Shown: positions 25,444 through 32,338, counted from the stretch's first letter. The stretch: DNA of 37,973 nt from an uncultured Dehalococcoidia bacterium (GCA_903844685.1 CAIMUM010000005.1:1-37973), one strand, 5' to 3'. Numbers and translations: made by a program. Notes: generated by a model not told the origin, from the sequence alone.

Positions 25444-26164
25444 ATCAGTTAGCCTGACGATCAATGGAAATAAGTATTCCGCCACAAAGGGTACCTATGT
25501 ATTGCAGGTAGCCCGGGATCATGGCATACACATCCCGACTTTATGTGATCATGAAGCGATTGAGCCATACGGCGCCTGCCGGCTGTGCATCGTTGAGGTA
25601 ACGCGCGGAGCGCGGACCAGGATCGTGACAAGCTGCCTTTACCCGGTTGAGGAAGGCCTGGTTGTCCAGACCGATTCGCCGCGGGTAGTGGAAAACCGCA
25701 AAATGCTGCTGAACCTGCTGCTGGCGCGGTGTTCTGAGAACCAGGTTATCAAAGCTCTTGCCAGGGAATACGGGATAGAACAGCCGGCTTTCAGACAGGA
25801 ATACTGGGAGAAGCACAATTGTATTGTTTGCGGACTATGTGTACGCGCCTGTGAGCAGGTGGTAGGCGTCAGCGCCATCAGCCTGGTGAACAGGGGCATA
25901 TCCAAGGAACCGAAGCCGCCCTTCCTGGAAAAGGCGCAGGCATGCATAGGCTGTGGCTCCTGCTATTATGTCTGCCCGACGGGCGCGGTAAAGCTGGAAG
26001 ATAAAAACGGTGTGCGCCATATCTATAACTGGAAGGTAGCCTTCAGATTGAAGAAGTGCAGCAAGTGCGGCATTCAATGGGCCCCTGAGGCGCAACTCAC
26101 TTATATCCGCAAGAAGTGGAACCTGCCATCCGATTTCTTTGAGATCTGCCCCAATTGCAGGTAG
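25436..26164 (+). CDS. HoxU/NuoG-like iron-sulfur subunit with a terminal zinc ribbon
   Basis: The 242-aa protein starts with a plant-type [2Fe-2S] domain (Cys37, Cys48, Cys51, Cys67). Two [4Fe-4S] sites follow (Cys129/132/135/139 and Cys170/173/176/180). The C-terminus adds a Cys-x2-Cys ... Cys-x2-Cys pair (208/211 and 238/241) that resembles a zinc ribbon or extra cluster. The His-Cys cluster motif that NuoG has between the two regions is absent: the equivalent stretch reads LLLARCSENQVI with a single Cys. The start is TTG at 25436, overlapping the NuoF-like stop by eight bases. It is the last gene of the operon, and no hydrogenase or formate dehydrogenase catalytic gene follows it. Confidence 0.87.
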   Translation: MSESVSLTINGNKYSATKGTYVLQVARDHGIHIPTLCDHEAIEPYGACRLCIVEVTRGARTRIVTSCLYPVEEGLVVQTDSPRVVENRKMLLNLLLARCSENQVIKALAREYGIEQPAFRQEYWEKHNCIVCGLCVRACEQVVGVSAISLVNRGISKEPKPPFLEKAQACIGCGSCYYVCPTGAVKLEDKNGVRHIYNWKVAFRLKKCSKCGIQWAPEAQLTYIRKKWNLPSDFFEICPNCR

Positions 26165-26194
26165 CAGTTACTCTCTAATTCAACCTGCTGAACC

Positions 26195-26223
26195 TTGACT
26201 GCATAGTACCCTTAACATATACT
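26195..26223 (+). promoter_or_regulatory. Promoter of tRNA-Pro
   Basis: TTGACT (26195-26200) and TATACT (26218-26223) are 17 bases apart, a near-consensus sigma70 promoter. The start site would be near 26230, only a few bases before the tRNA. Confidence 0.65.
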
Positions 26224-26232
26224 TTTTCTTTG

Positions 26233-26307
26233 CGGGGTGTAGCGCAGTGGTAGCGCGCATGGTTTGGGACCATGAAGCCGGTGGTTCGAATCCACTCACC
26301 CCGACCA
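26233..26307 (+). tRNA. tRNA-Pro (anticodon TGG)
   Basis: The acceptor arm is CGGGGTG/CACCCCG with discriminator A and an encoded CCA (26305-26307). The anticodon loop TTTGGGA gives TGG and the T-loop is GGTTCGAATCC. An integrase gene begins 76 bases downstream, so the 3' part of this tRNA is the probable attachment site of an inserted element. The tRNA itself is complete. Confidence 0.95.
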
Positions 26308-26382
26308 TAGATATGGATTTCAGCCATTTGACAACATGGTTCGTTAAGAAGCAAAATACTAACTGGATATAACAAAGACGTC

Positions 26383-27408
26383 ATGGTCTTTGAGGCGGGG
26401 CCGCTAAATGAACAAATGGTTATTTCTATTAAAGAGGATGCGGTTTCGGGGACATCATTAAAGTCTTTAGTGCAAGGGTATCTTCTTACCAAGCAGACCG
26501 AGGGGTTAAGTCCCCATCACATCAAGTACTGCCAGGGCATTATGGGTCGGTTTTTGTGGTACTGTGACAAGGCAGAATGGCCCGATGCTGCAGGAATGCT
26601 GACTGAATGGCATATCAGAGAGTTTATCGGTTACGTAAGTTCTGCAGTAGGTAGATGGGATAAAACAGGCAATGGCTCTGCGTCTTCGTCGCACAAAGCT
26701 TCGCCGCGGACAGTGCATCATTACTATAGTGTACTTCGAGCGTTTTTCAATTGGGGGGTGAGTGAGGGTTATCTAAAGTGCAGCCCTGTTGCCAAAGTGA
26801 AAGTAGCCAAGGCGAAACCCAAAGTCATTCAGCCCTACACTACGGAACAGATAAACAAATTGCTGGCCGTGTGTGACCACGATCTGCAGCACAATTGTAA
26901 GTTGCTGGGAGCTAGAAACAGGGCGATTATTCTAACATTCATAGGTGGCGGTGTGCGTCTATCTGAACTTGTGGGAATGAAAATTCAGGACATTGATACG
27001 AAAAATGGCTGGATAAAGATTTTGGGTAAAGGGAATAAAGAGCGCATGGTCAGGATTGGTTCTTTGGCTCAGAAGGCGCTATGGCGATATTTTACGTATC
27101 GAAATTCCGCACGTTCAGAGGTGTGGCTGACGGAAGAAGGCAAACCTATTAATAATCACGGCGTACAGTCCATGATTGTTAGGTTGAAGAAAAGGGCGGG
27201 AATTCAAGATAGTGGAGGTGCACACAGAGGTCGACATACGTATGCCATAAATTTCCTGCGAGTGGATAGAAATCCATTTAATTTGCAGTATCTATTGGGT
27301 CACAATTCCTTGGAAATGGTGCGCAGGTATGTTTCAACCTTGGGTATGGAAGACGCACTCAAAGCGCACGAAAAGGCAAGCCCAGCGGACAGCATGGGCT
27401 TGAAGTGA
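26383..27408 (+). CDS. Tyrosine recombinase/integrase
   Basis: The 341-aa protein has an N-terminal SAM-like DNA-binding domain (residues about 25-130) and a catalytic domain with all six active-site residues: Arg192 (GGGVRLSE), Lys216 (GKGNKE), His281 and Arg284 (HRGRH), His307 (LLGHN) and the nucleophile Tyr316 (RRYVS). It is therefore probably active. It resembles XerC/D-type and element-encoded integrases. The place right after tRNA-Pro suits an element that inserts into the tRNA gene. The start is uncertain: ATG 26383 lacks a ribosome site, and ATG 26416 would shorten the protein by 11 residues. An 8-bp inverted repeat without a T-run (27377-27384/27395-27402) lies at the end of the frame. 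Confidence 0.93.
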   Translation: MVFEAGPLNEQMVISIKEDAVSGTSLKSLVQGYLLTKQTEGLSPHHIKYCQGIMGRFLWYCDKAEWPDAAGMLTEWHIREFIGYVSSAVGRWDKTGNGSASSSHKASPRTVHHYYSVLRAFFNWGVSEGYLKCSPVAKVKVAKAKPKVIQPYTTEQINKLLAVCDHDLQHNCKLLGARNRAIILTFIGGGVRLSELVGMKIQDIDTKNGWIKILGKGNKERMVRIGSLAQKALWRYFTYRNSARSEVWLTEEGKPINNHGVQSMIVRLKKRAGIQDSGGAHRGRHTYAINFLRVDRNPFNLQYLLGHNSLEMVRRYVSTLGMEDALKAHEKASPADSMGLK

Positions 27409-27505
27409 GGTAAATACATATCCCAATATGGGCAAATTCCAACGAAATAATGTTAATCGGGCCCGTTAGCTGGTCCACTCATTGTGATGGTATAAGAGGC
27501 AACCT

Positions 27506-28318
27506 TTGCCGAAGTTAAGCTATCCTCCACTGACCAGATTTGACGCCATAGTAGCTCTGGTCGACCTGTATTTACAGGATACAGCTTTCCGATCCGCTTT
27601 GGAGCAAGTGCGTAGCGAATATAGATCGACGTTACATGGGCTGGCAACCGACATAGCGAAATGGGTGTCCGTGGCTCCGCGTATAAGTCGGCCCAGCACT
27701 CTAGACTGCTATCATTTTGTTTTAGACCGCCAAGTCTTGACTGCGGTATCATATTTGAACGCACTTAAGACCTTGTTTGCCAAATGGAAACTTCCAATTC
27801 CCGAGCCGTCATACTGGGTGCTTTACAAGGAGATCGAGTCTATGCCCTTGACCGGCATACTGCCAGAGTATGATCTGTATCAGTTATTGCCTAAAAAGGG
27901 AGTTATCACCGAAGGCGGCATGCTACCAGACAATGTTTCCGGCGATAAAATCCCACATCCTGTACCGCCTCTCAGGGTAACGGTGACTTTTTGGGCATTG
28001 GTTTTAGCCGGGAGAGAAGAGTCCCTTAAACACATTGGGAGAAGGATGGATGAGTATGAGCAGAGAGTCAAAGAGAAAGGTTACAAAGAATATCCTAGTA
28101 AGCTGAAGAAGCATGCCTGGTGGTGGTTTGAGCATTTTATCCATGGCAGCAAATTTGAAGATATTTCCGGACTTGAAGCCCAAGCTATTGCAAAATTGCC
28201 CTTAAAATCCGGTGGTAAAGGACCTTGCGCTCCCTACGGCAAGAATATCGGGGCTGCAGTCGGCAAATTCTCCAAACTCATAGGCGTTAACCCACCAGAT
28301 ACAGTTCCCCCACGGTAA
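27506..28318 (+). CDS. Hypothetical protein of the tRNA-Pro island
   Basis: I do not recognise this 270-aa protein. It begins with TTG at 27506 behind AGAGG about seven bases away. No early ATG exists. The predicted chain is soluble, with Trp- and Lys-rich middle parts (LKKHAWWWFEHF near residue 205) and a C-terminal segment (residues about 220-265) that looks like a small helical, possibly DNA-binding domain. It has no signal peptide or membrane segment. It lies between the integrase and the KGG-motif gene, all rightward, and is followed by an intrinsic terminator. Function is open; a role in the life cycle of the element is only inferred from its position. Confidence 0.6.
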   Translation: MPKLSYPPLTRFDAIVALVDLYLQDTAFRSALEQVRSEYRSTLHGLATDIAKWVSVAPRISRPSTLDCYHFVLDRQVLTAVSYLNALKTLFAKWKLPIPEPSYWVLYKEIESMPLTGILPEYDLYQLLPKKGVITEGGMLPDNVSGDKIPHPVPPLRVTVTFWALVLAGREESLKHIGRRMDEYEQRVKEKGYKEYPSKLKKHAWWWFEHFIHGSKFEDISGLEAQAIAKLPLKSGGKGPCAPYGKNIGAAVGKFSKLIGVNPPDTVPPR

Positions 28319-28363
28319 TATTTTTGCGGCGGCCGTATAAACGGCAGTTTCACCAATCCCCAC

Positions 28364-28396
28364 AAGTTACACTCTAAATAGAGGGTAACTTTTTTT
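28364..28396 (+). terminator. Intrinsic terminator abutting the KGG-motif ORF
   Basis: The hairpin is AAGTTAC (28364-28370) with GTAACTT (28385-28391), one mismatch, then CTCT (28372-28375) with AGAG (28380-28383), loop AAAT. A run of seven T (28390-28396) follows. The next base begins the ATG of the downstream gene. It ends transcription of the 270-aa gene, or acts as an attenuator, since the only ribosome-site candidate for the next gene (GAGGG, 28381-28385) lies in its 3' arm. Confidence 0.7.
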
Positions 28397-28615
28397 ATGG
28401 CCAAAGAAACAACCACCACTGTCAGCGAAGCAGGCCGCAAAGGCGGCCTGACTGTCCTGCAAAAGCACGGTCGTGCCCATTTTAAAAAGATCGGCGCCAA
28501 CGGACAGGCTGCCATGCGCAAGAAGCACCCCGGGAAGGCTTCGGAGTGGGGCAAACTGGGTGGTAGGCCGAAGAAGCTGCCTCTAAATAAAATCATGGGC
28601 GAGGAAGGCAAATAA
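28397..28615 (+). CDS. Small basic KGG-motif protein
   Basis: The 72-aa lysine- and glycine-rich protein has two repeats related to the KGG motif of YciG/GsiB-type stress proteins: AGRKGGLTVLQKHGRAHF (residues 12-29) and, in weaker form, IGANGQAAM followed by GKLGGRPKK. Such proteins are small, hydrophilic and disordered, sometimes linked to desiccation or stress tolerance. Their molecular role is unsettled, and DNA or RNA binding by the basic tail is only a guess. ATG 28397 follows directly after a terminator T-run, so expression needs read-through or another transcript. Its end overlaps one arm of a 12-bp inverted repeat. Confidence 0.7.
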   Translation: MAKETTTTVSEAGRKGGLTVLQKHGRAHFKKIGANGQAAMRKKHPGKASEWGKLGGRPKKLPLNKIMGEEGK

Positions 28616-28662
28616 AGAAAAAGGAGGATTGCGGCCCTGCCTTATTCGAACCTTCCTCGCCC
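28597..28662. repeat. Perfect 12-bp inverted repeat
   Basis: The arms GGGCGAGGAAGG (28597-28608) and CCTTCCTCGCCC (28651-28662) are perfect complements, with 42 bases between them. The left arm is in the end of the KGG-motif ORF, the right arm ends just ahead of the ribosome site (28668-28673) of the primase-like gene. There is no T-run after it. Confidence 0.75.
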
Positions 28663-28682
28663 GCCATAAGGAGTGAGTTGAT

Positions 28683-29372
28683 ATGCCAAATAATAACACT
28701 TCCAAGGTCCGTATTCCAGAGAAGCTGGCCGATATTTTCTCGAGCCTGTTTGCGGGAAGGAATGACATGCGGGTGGCGGCTTCAGGCAACATGGTTTTAG
28801 GACCGGTAACCGCAGCTAATTACCTGGATCACCTTGAAGGCATGGCCCCGCTGGGTATTATCCCAATAGTCAATAATGGGTGCCGGTTCTGTGCGATCGG
28901 CCTTGATCAGAAGGACAAGCAAGAGTCACTGGCAATATGCCAGGGATTTCAAGATGTCGCCATAAATAGCTACCGGGCAAAGTCAAAGGCTGACGGGCAT
29001 CAAGTATTCGTGTTTTTTAACGAGCTTGTAGATGCTGGCAGCGTATATAAATTGTGTGAACTGATCCTGGAAAAGATGGGAGTGCAAGGCGCTGTGGTAC
29101 GTCCGTTGCGTAGCATCCCCGGCGACATGGGTCACGGTGGTCATGTAGATCTGCCCCTCTTCGGACGTGAGCGGCAGTTCGTCGACCCGGATGAAACACC
29201 CATCCCACCGCTTAAGGCCCTCAAGCTTATCTCTCGATATGACGGCAAGGATATAGACAATGCGCTGGCACAGCTCGAGGAATATCACGATGTACTACCG
29301 GTAGAGGTCAATACAGGGATGCCGGGCGGCATTGCCGCAGCCGTTTCTTCTGCGGATAAAAGAATTATTTAG
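28683..29372 (+). CDS. Divergent archaeo-eukaryotic primase (AEP, TOTE-type) domain protein
   Basis: The 229-aa protein follows the motif order of the primase domain of TOTE conflict systems: FAGRNDM (23-29), HLEG (50-53), AIGLD (71-75) at the place of the A(V/I)DFD metal motif, GHQVFVFF (105-112) at the SRSGxGxHxWxFF motif, GHVDLPLFGR (153-162) at GNLIALPLQ, and FVDPDE (166-171). The catalytic histidine is kept but the first metal aspartate is Gly73, so the polymerase site may be dead or altered. No zinc finger or helicase domain is attached, unlike full TOTE primases. AAGGAG at 28668-28673 supports ATG 28683. It belongs to the rightward island genes. The assignment rests on motif order seen by eye, not on a database search. 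Confidence 0.6.
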   Translation: MPNNNTSKVRIPEKLADIFSSLFAGRNDMRVAASGNMVLGPVTAANYLDHLEGMAPLGIIPIVNNGCRFCAIGLDQKDKQESLAICQGFQDVAINSYRAKSKADGHQVFVFFNELVDAGSVYKLCELILEKMGVQGAVVRPLRSIPGDMGHGGHVDLPLFGRERQFVDPDETPIPPLKALKLISRYDGKDIDNALAQLEEYHDVLPVEVNTGMPGGIAAAVSSADKRII

Positions 29373-29388
29373 CAGGTTGATTTCTATT

Positions 29389-29517
29389 ATGAAATGTATG
29401 AAGTCTATGATGAAAATTATGTGTATGAATCCTAAAAATGAAAATCCTGGGAAATCAGCTACGATGGATAAAGGGAGGAAATCAGTGCGGGGAACTGTGG
29501 CAGGAGGTTTAACATGA
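29389..29517 (+). CDS. Met-rich 42-aa microprotein
   Basis: A 43-codon frame between the primase-like gene and the coiled-coil gene encodes a short protein. It begins MKCMKSMMKIMCMN, with seven methionines and two cysteines in the first 13 residues, followed by a basic, Gly-rich tail. Its stop overlaps the next ATG as ATGA (29514-29517), a typical sign of translational coupling, and this supports the frame being real. The ribosome site is weak (AGCAGG, about 13 bases before the ATG). The Met/Cys head could bind metal such as Cu(I), but that is speculation. No known family is recognised. Confidence 0.45.
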   Translation: MKCMKSMMKIMCMNPKNENPGKSATMDKGRKSVRGTVAGGLT

Positions 29518-30986
29518 CCACTAAAATTTCTCCCCAAAAGCTTAGTCGGTTGCTCAGTCTGTACTTTGCCGGGTACAACCAGGTACAGATCGGGCAGAAG
29601 CTTGGTATCGACCAGTCAACGGTATCGATCTACATATCTAAATTCGGTATGCAGGCACAGGAAAAGGGCCTGCTGGCTGCATCGAAGGAGGTTGGAATCA
29701 TGGACACTATTTCGGCGCTGCACAGCCTGGCCGCCGAACTCCAGTCCGGCAAGCTATCGGTGGAGGAGGCCAAGATTGGCCTTAAGACACGGCTCAAGCT
29801 GGAAACCTGCGGCATAGTCGAAGATCACTACGCGGAGTTAATCGAGGCGGCAGGGCAGATGAAAGAGCAGGGTTTCCTGGATGCTGCCCTTAAGCTGACT
29901 TCCCTGGAAAAGACGACGGGTACGGGCTATGCCGAGATCACGGCCAAATATGAGGCAGTCATCAACGAGATAGAGCAAAAATCCGTGCAGCTCGATGATT
30001 TGAAGGCAGCCATGACGCAGCAGCAGTCGGCGCTTAAAAGTATCGAGAGCAAGAGGGAAACCTGCGAAAAGGAATACAACGGCTACCTGAAAGAGACCGG
30101 CATGACCATGGACAGGCTCAAAGCTGCCGAGCAGATCTCAGCCGTGCTCAAGAAAGCAAAAGTAAAAGATAGCCAACTGGAAACTTACATTCTGAGGCAA
30201 CAAGAACTTGATAGCAGTGGCATAGACATCAAGCTGTTCGGCAAAATTGCCGGTAAAGCGGCGGTGGTGACATCTGCAGATGGCGGCAAGCAGCTGCTGG
30301 ATATGTTGACGGAATATGGCGGCCTGCAGGCTGCTGTTGATGAGCTAAGTGCTAACAAAACTGATTTTGAGAAACAGCTACTGGGATTTTCCAATAAAGT
30401 AAAAGAGAAAAACCAGTTGGTCAAAGAGATAGCGAAACTGTCGGAGCAAAAAAGTACCCTGGTCGCCACAGTAAAAGACCTTGAAGGAAAGGCCAAGGTC
30501 AAGGAGCAGTTGGAGTATAAGATCAAATCGCTGAATGACATCTGGCGGGGCACCAAGGTGGATATCGAGTCCCTAAAGAGCGAGAAGCTGGTGTTGCAGG
30601 AAGAGGTTGCGGCGACCGAATCAAAATTGACAGAGTTACAGTTCCTCAAAACCGAGCTCGAAGAATTAACCACGAAGACCGCCGAGATGGACAAATTATT
30701 CGCCGATAAGAGCCAGGAATATAGGTATTTCCAGGCTTTCCTTGGTTTTCTTGGGAACACCACGGCTGAAGCTTTGGATAGATTCGTTACACTGGGGCCG
30801 GAATTGGTGCAGCGAGCGAAGCAAGGGAATATCCGCCCAATTGAAGCAAAGGTGGCGTTACTGCGCAATCTTCTTAAGGGCCAGATCAAACCCGATATAT
30901 CCGCTATGACTAGTCAAACGGTGGCAATAGCACCTCAGGGAGTGGTGATCTCAACCTCGGCAATGAAACCTATAGTGAAAAAATAA
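29514..30986 (+). CDS. HTH plus long coiled-coil protein
   Basis: The 490-aa protein opens with a helix-turn-helix of sigma-region-4/resolvase type (residues about 8-45, GYNQVQIGQKLGIDQSTVSI). A helical region follows, then a long Glu/Lys/Gln-rich coiled coil (about 150-400) broken near 230-270. The C-terminal 90 residues are again helical (AFLGFLGNTTAEALDRFVTLG). No ATPase or nuclease motif is visible. The ATG at 29514 has AGGAGG (29502-29507) and overlaps the microORF stop. Its build suggests a DNA-binding protein with a structural or partner-binding stalk. It is the last gene of the island on this strand. Confidence 0.7.
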   Translation: MTTKISPQKLSRLLSLYFAGYNQVQIGQKLGIDQSTVSIYISKFGMQAQEKGLLAASKEVGIMDTISALHSLAAELQSGKLSVEEAKIGLKTRLKLETCGIVEDHYAELIEAAGQMKEQGFLDAALKLTSLEKTTGTGYAEITAKYEAVINEIEQKSVQLDDLKAAMTQQQSALKSIESKRETCEKEYNGYLKETGMTMDRLKAAEQISAVLKKAKVKDSQLETYILRQQELDSSGIDIKLFGKIAGKAAVVTSADGGKQLLDMLTEYGGLQAAVDELSANKTDFEKQLLGFSNKVKEKNQLVKEIAKLSEQKSTLVATVKDLEGKAKVKEQLEYKIKSLNDIWRGTKVDIESLKSEKLVLQEEVAATESKLTELQFLKTELEELTTKTAEMDKLFADKSQEYRYFQAFLGFLGNTTAEALDRFVTLGPELVQRAKQGNIRPIEAKVALLRNLLKGQIKPDISAMTSQTVAIAPQGVVISTSAMKPIVKK

Positions 30987-31230
30987 TACTTCATGTCATA
31001 TATTTACCACGCCATTCTTCCGGCTCTCCATATGCAACACAGAGATAAGCCGGCAACATGTTGGATCGATACTTCTGATAAAAGTACCGGTTTGACATAG
31101 CCGAGGTGTTACTTGGTCTATCCAGGAGGTTACGATCTTCAATATTTCGACAGATCACACAATACAGGCTTTTGTTATGCATATGCTAATTCGACGCAAA
31201 CAGTGCCTTCGTACCATTGATAACAAGCAG

Positions 31231-31800
31231 CTATTTTACGAGCACTAGCGTGTAAAAGTCTCTTTCATCTGCCCTGGTTTTCACTACGTTAATAGGAAGG
31301 CCATTGCCTCTTGCCGTAGCGTAGACATCAATGCCACATGCTTCCATAGATGGCCTAGCCTTGTCAGGATGCTTGCACGTTTGGGAAGTATTGCACTCGG
31401 GACAGAGGGTGCAGGGCCCACTCTTAGTGGCCCACGCCTTGTAATATCCTGCCAGAAAGAGTGACCTTTCCAGGGTTATAGCTGCCTTATTCAATTTTCC
31501 AACCAACTGCCACCCTCTCTTTATATGGCGGTGTAGAAGGATTGCGTATTTGTATGAGTCAAGCACCTCCCGCATGTCTTCAGGTGCTGGTGAAAATGGC
31601 GGACAGCAGAGGCAACCGGAATAGCCGCCGCAGCCGAACCGACATTTCAATTTTACCCATGGAGCAGTGACTACTGTGGCAGTCTCAATAATGACCGCAT
31701 CATCTACTCCGCTTTTAAGCGTTATATCTAGGTATGGCCTCAATTTGGTGGCGATATTATCTGTGCCGCCTTGCTTTCCTTTCTCTCCTTCTCTGCTCAT
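31231..31800 (-). CDS. DUF2284 cysteine-rich metal-binding protein
   Basis: The protein matches DUF2284: KCRFGCGGYSGCLCCPPFSP, then CTLCPECNTSQTCKHPDKARP and SMEACGIDV. The many cysteines (about ten in two groups) probably bind iron-sulfur clusters or another metal. The biochemical role of the family is unknown. From ATG 31800 it has 189 aa, which fits the family. The frame is open further to TTG 31848, adding 16 polar residues, but only the ATG has even a weak ribosome site (AGGGA). It reads leftward, opposite to the island genes, and no clear partner is beside it. Confidence 0.82.
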   Translation of the reverse strand: MSREGEKGKQGGTDNIATKLRPYLDITLKSGVDDAVIIETATVVTAPWVKLKCRFGCGGYSGCLCCPPFSPAPEDMREVLDSYKYAILLHRHIKRGWQLVGKLNKAAITLERSLFLAGYYKAWATKSGPCTLCPECNTSQTCKHPDKARPSMEACGIDVYATARGNGLPINVVKTRADERDFYTLVLVK

Positions 31801-31848
31801 ATCCCTGAGTCTACTTTCTGTTGCTGTTTGTCCGCTTGCGTGCTGCAA

Positions 31849-32229
31849 TCAAAAGTATGACGAAACCCAAAAAGAACTACAAGAACAACCTCTTGGGTCC
31901 GCTTTTTTGATTCATGGTGCCTATTGAGGGTTTAATTGGTTGCGTCATCCATGATATCCCTCCAACCAAATCATGACCGGATTCTACCGGTTCCCTTAGA
32001 GACTAGCAAAACTGGCAAAAACTATGCAGGGCTGGGATTTTTAAATATTGGGTGGGTTCCACTATCTAAGCGAATTGAACTTTTCGCTATTTTGTTACCA
32101 CCGCTCAAACATCGGTATGTATGTTCATCCATAATAAAAATAATAGGTCAAAAGCTGCAAATGACCTATCAATTAAAAAAACCATGATATACTGATACTA
32201 CATATTCTTTACATGGGTGGAGGTTTAAG
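31849..32229. other. Gene-poor region left of the acylase cassette
   Basis: I see no convincing gene here. It contains the first copy of the 25-bp repeat (32108-32132) and a hairpin with perfect 8-bp arms, ATAGGTCA (32143-32150) and TGACCTAT (32162-32169), whose left side is T-rich when read leftward. TATACT at 32188-32193 might be a -10 site for the genes to the right. Confidence 0.4.
32108..32132. repeat. 25-bp direct repeat, left copy
   Basis: It is identical over 25 bases to 34848-34872 (core starting CATCGGTATGTATG and ending CATCCAT). The two copies bracket the DUF1508 remnant and the acylase gene. Upstream, GCTAT...TACCAC also aligns with the flank of the degenerate copy at 35043. Confidence 0.85.
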
Positions 32230-32322
32230 ATAGCTATCAGGGTTGAGCTTTATAAGGACAAAAAAGGTGAATTCAGGTGGAGACTCATAGCAATCAATGG
32301 GCAGGTTATTGCTTCGGGATAA
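32230..32322 (+). pseudogene. DUF1508 (YegP-like) domain remnant
   Basis: A 30-codon frame encodes VELYKDKKGEFRWRLIAING and a short tail, which matches the start of a DUF1508 domain. A GGAGG (32219-32223) stands six bases before codon ATA at 32230, where an ATG would be expected, so the start codon seems to have been lost. The domain also ends early (IASG, then stop) before the usual S-G-E-G-Y part. The acylase ribosome site follows immediately. It is probably a decayed or truncated gene. Translation from ATA is possible but unlikely. Confidence 0.55.
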
Positions 32323-32338
32323 GTATGGAGGTGTTACC

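Noticed and set aside
27472-27486. Possible attachment-site repeat: TCCACTCA also occurs in the 3' end of tRNA-Pro
   Set aside because: Eight bases are too few, and the position directly after the integrase would leave the other genes outside.
28629-28676. Leader-peptide-like frame from TTG behind AAGGAGG
   Set aside because: The spacing of one base from AAGGAGG to TTG is too short for initiation.
30991-31182. 63-aa leftward frame with a C-x2-C (MHNKSLYCVIC...) in the gap after the coiled-coil gene
   Set aside because: There is no ribosome site and no recognisable family. It may be real but cannot be supported.
32143-32169. 8-bp hairpin ATAGGTCA/TGACCTAT as a terminator
   Set aside because: Its T-rich side faces left, but no leftward gene lies upstream, so a terminator role is not supported.
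31936-32187. 83-aa rightward frame left of the acylase cassette
   Set aside because: It runs through the 25-bp repeat and a hairpin, and has no family resemblance or ribosome site.
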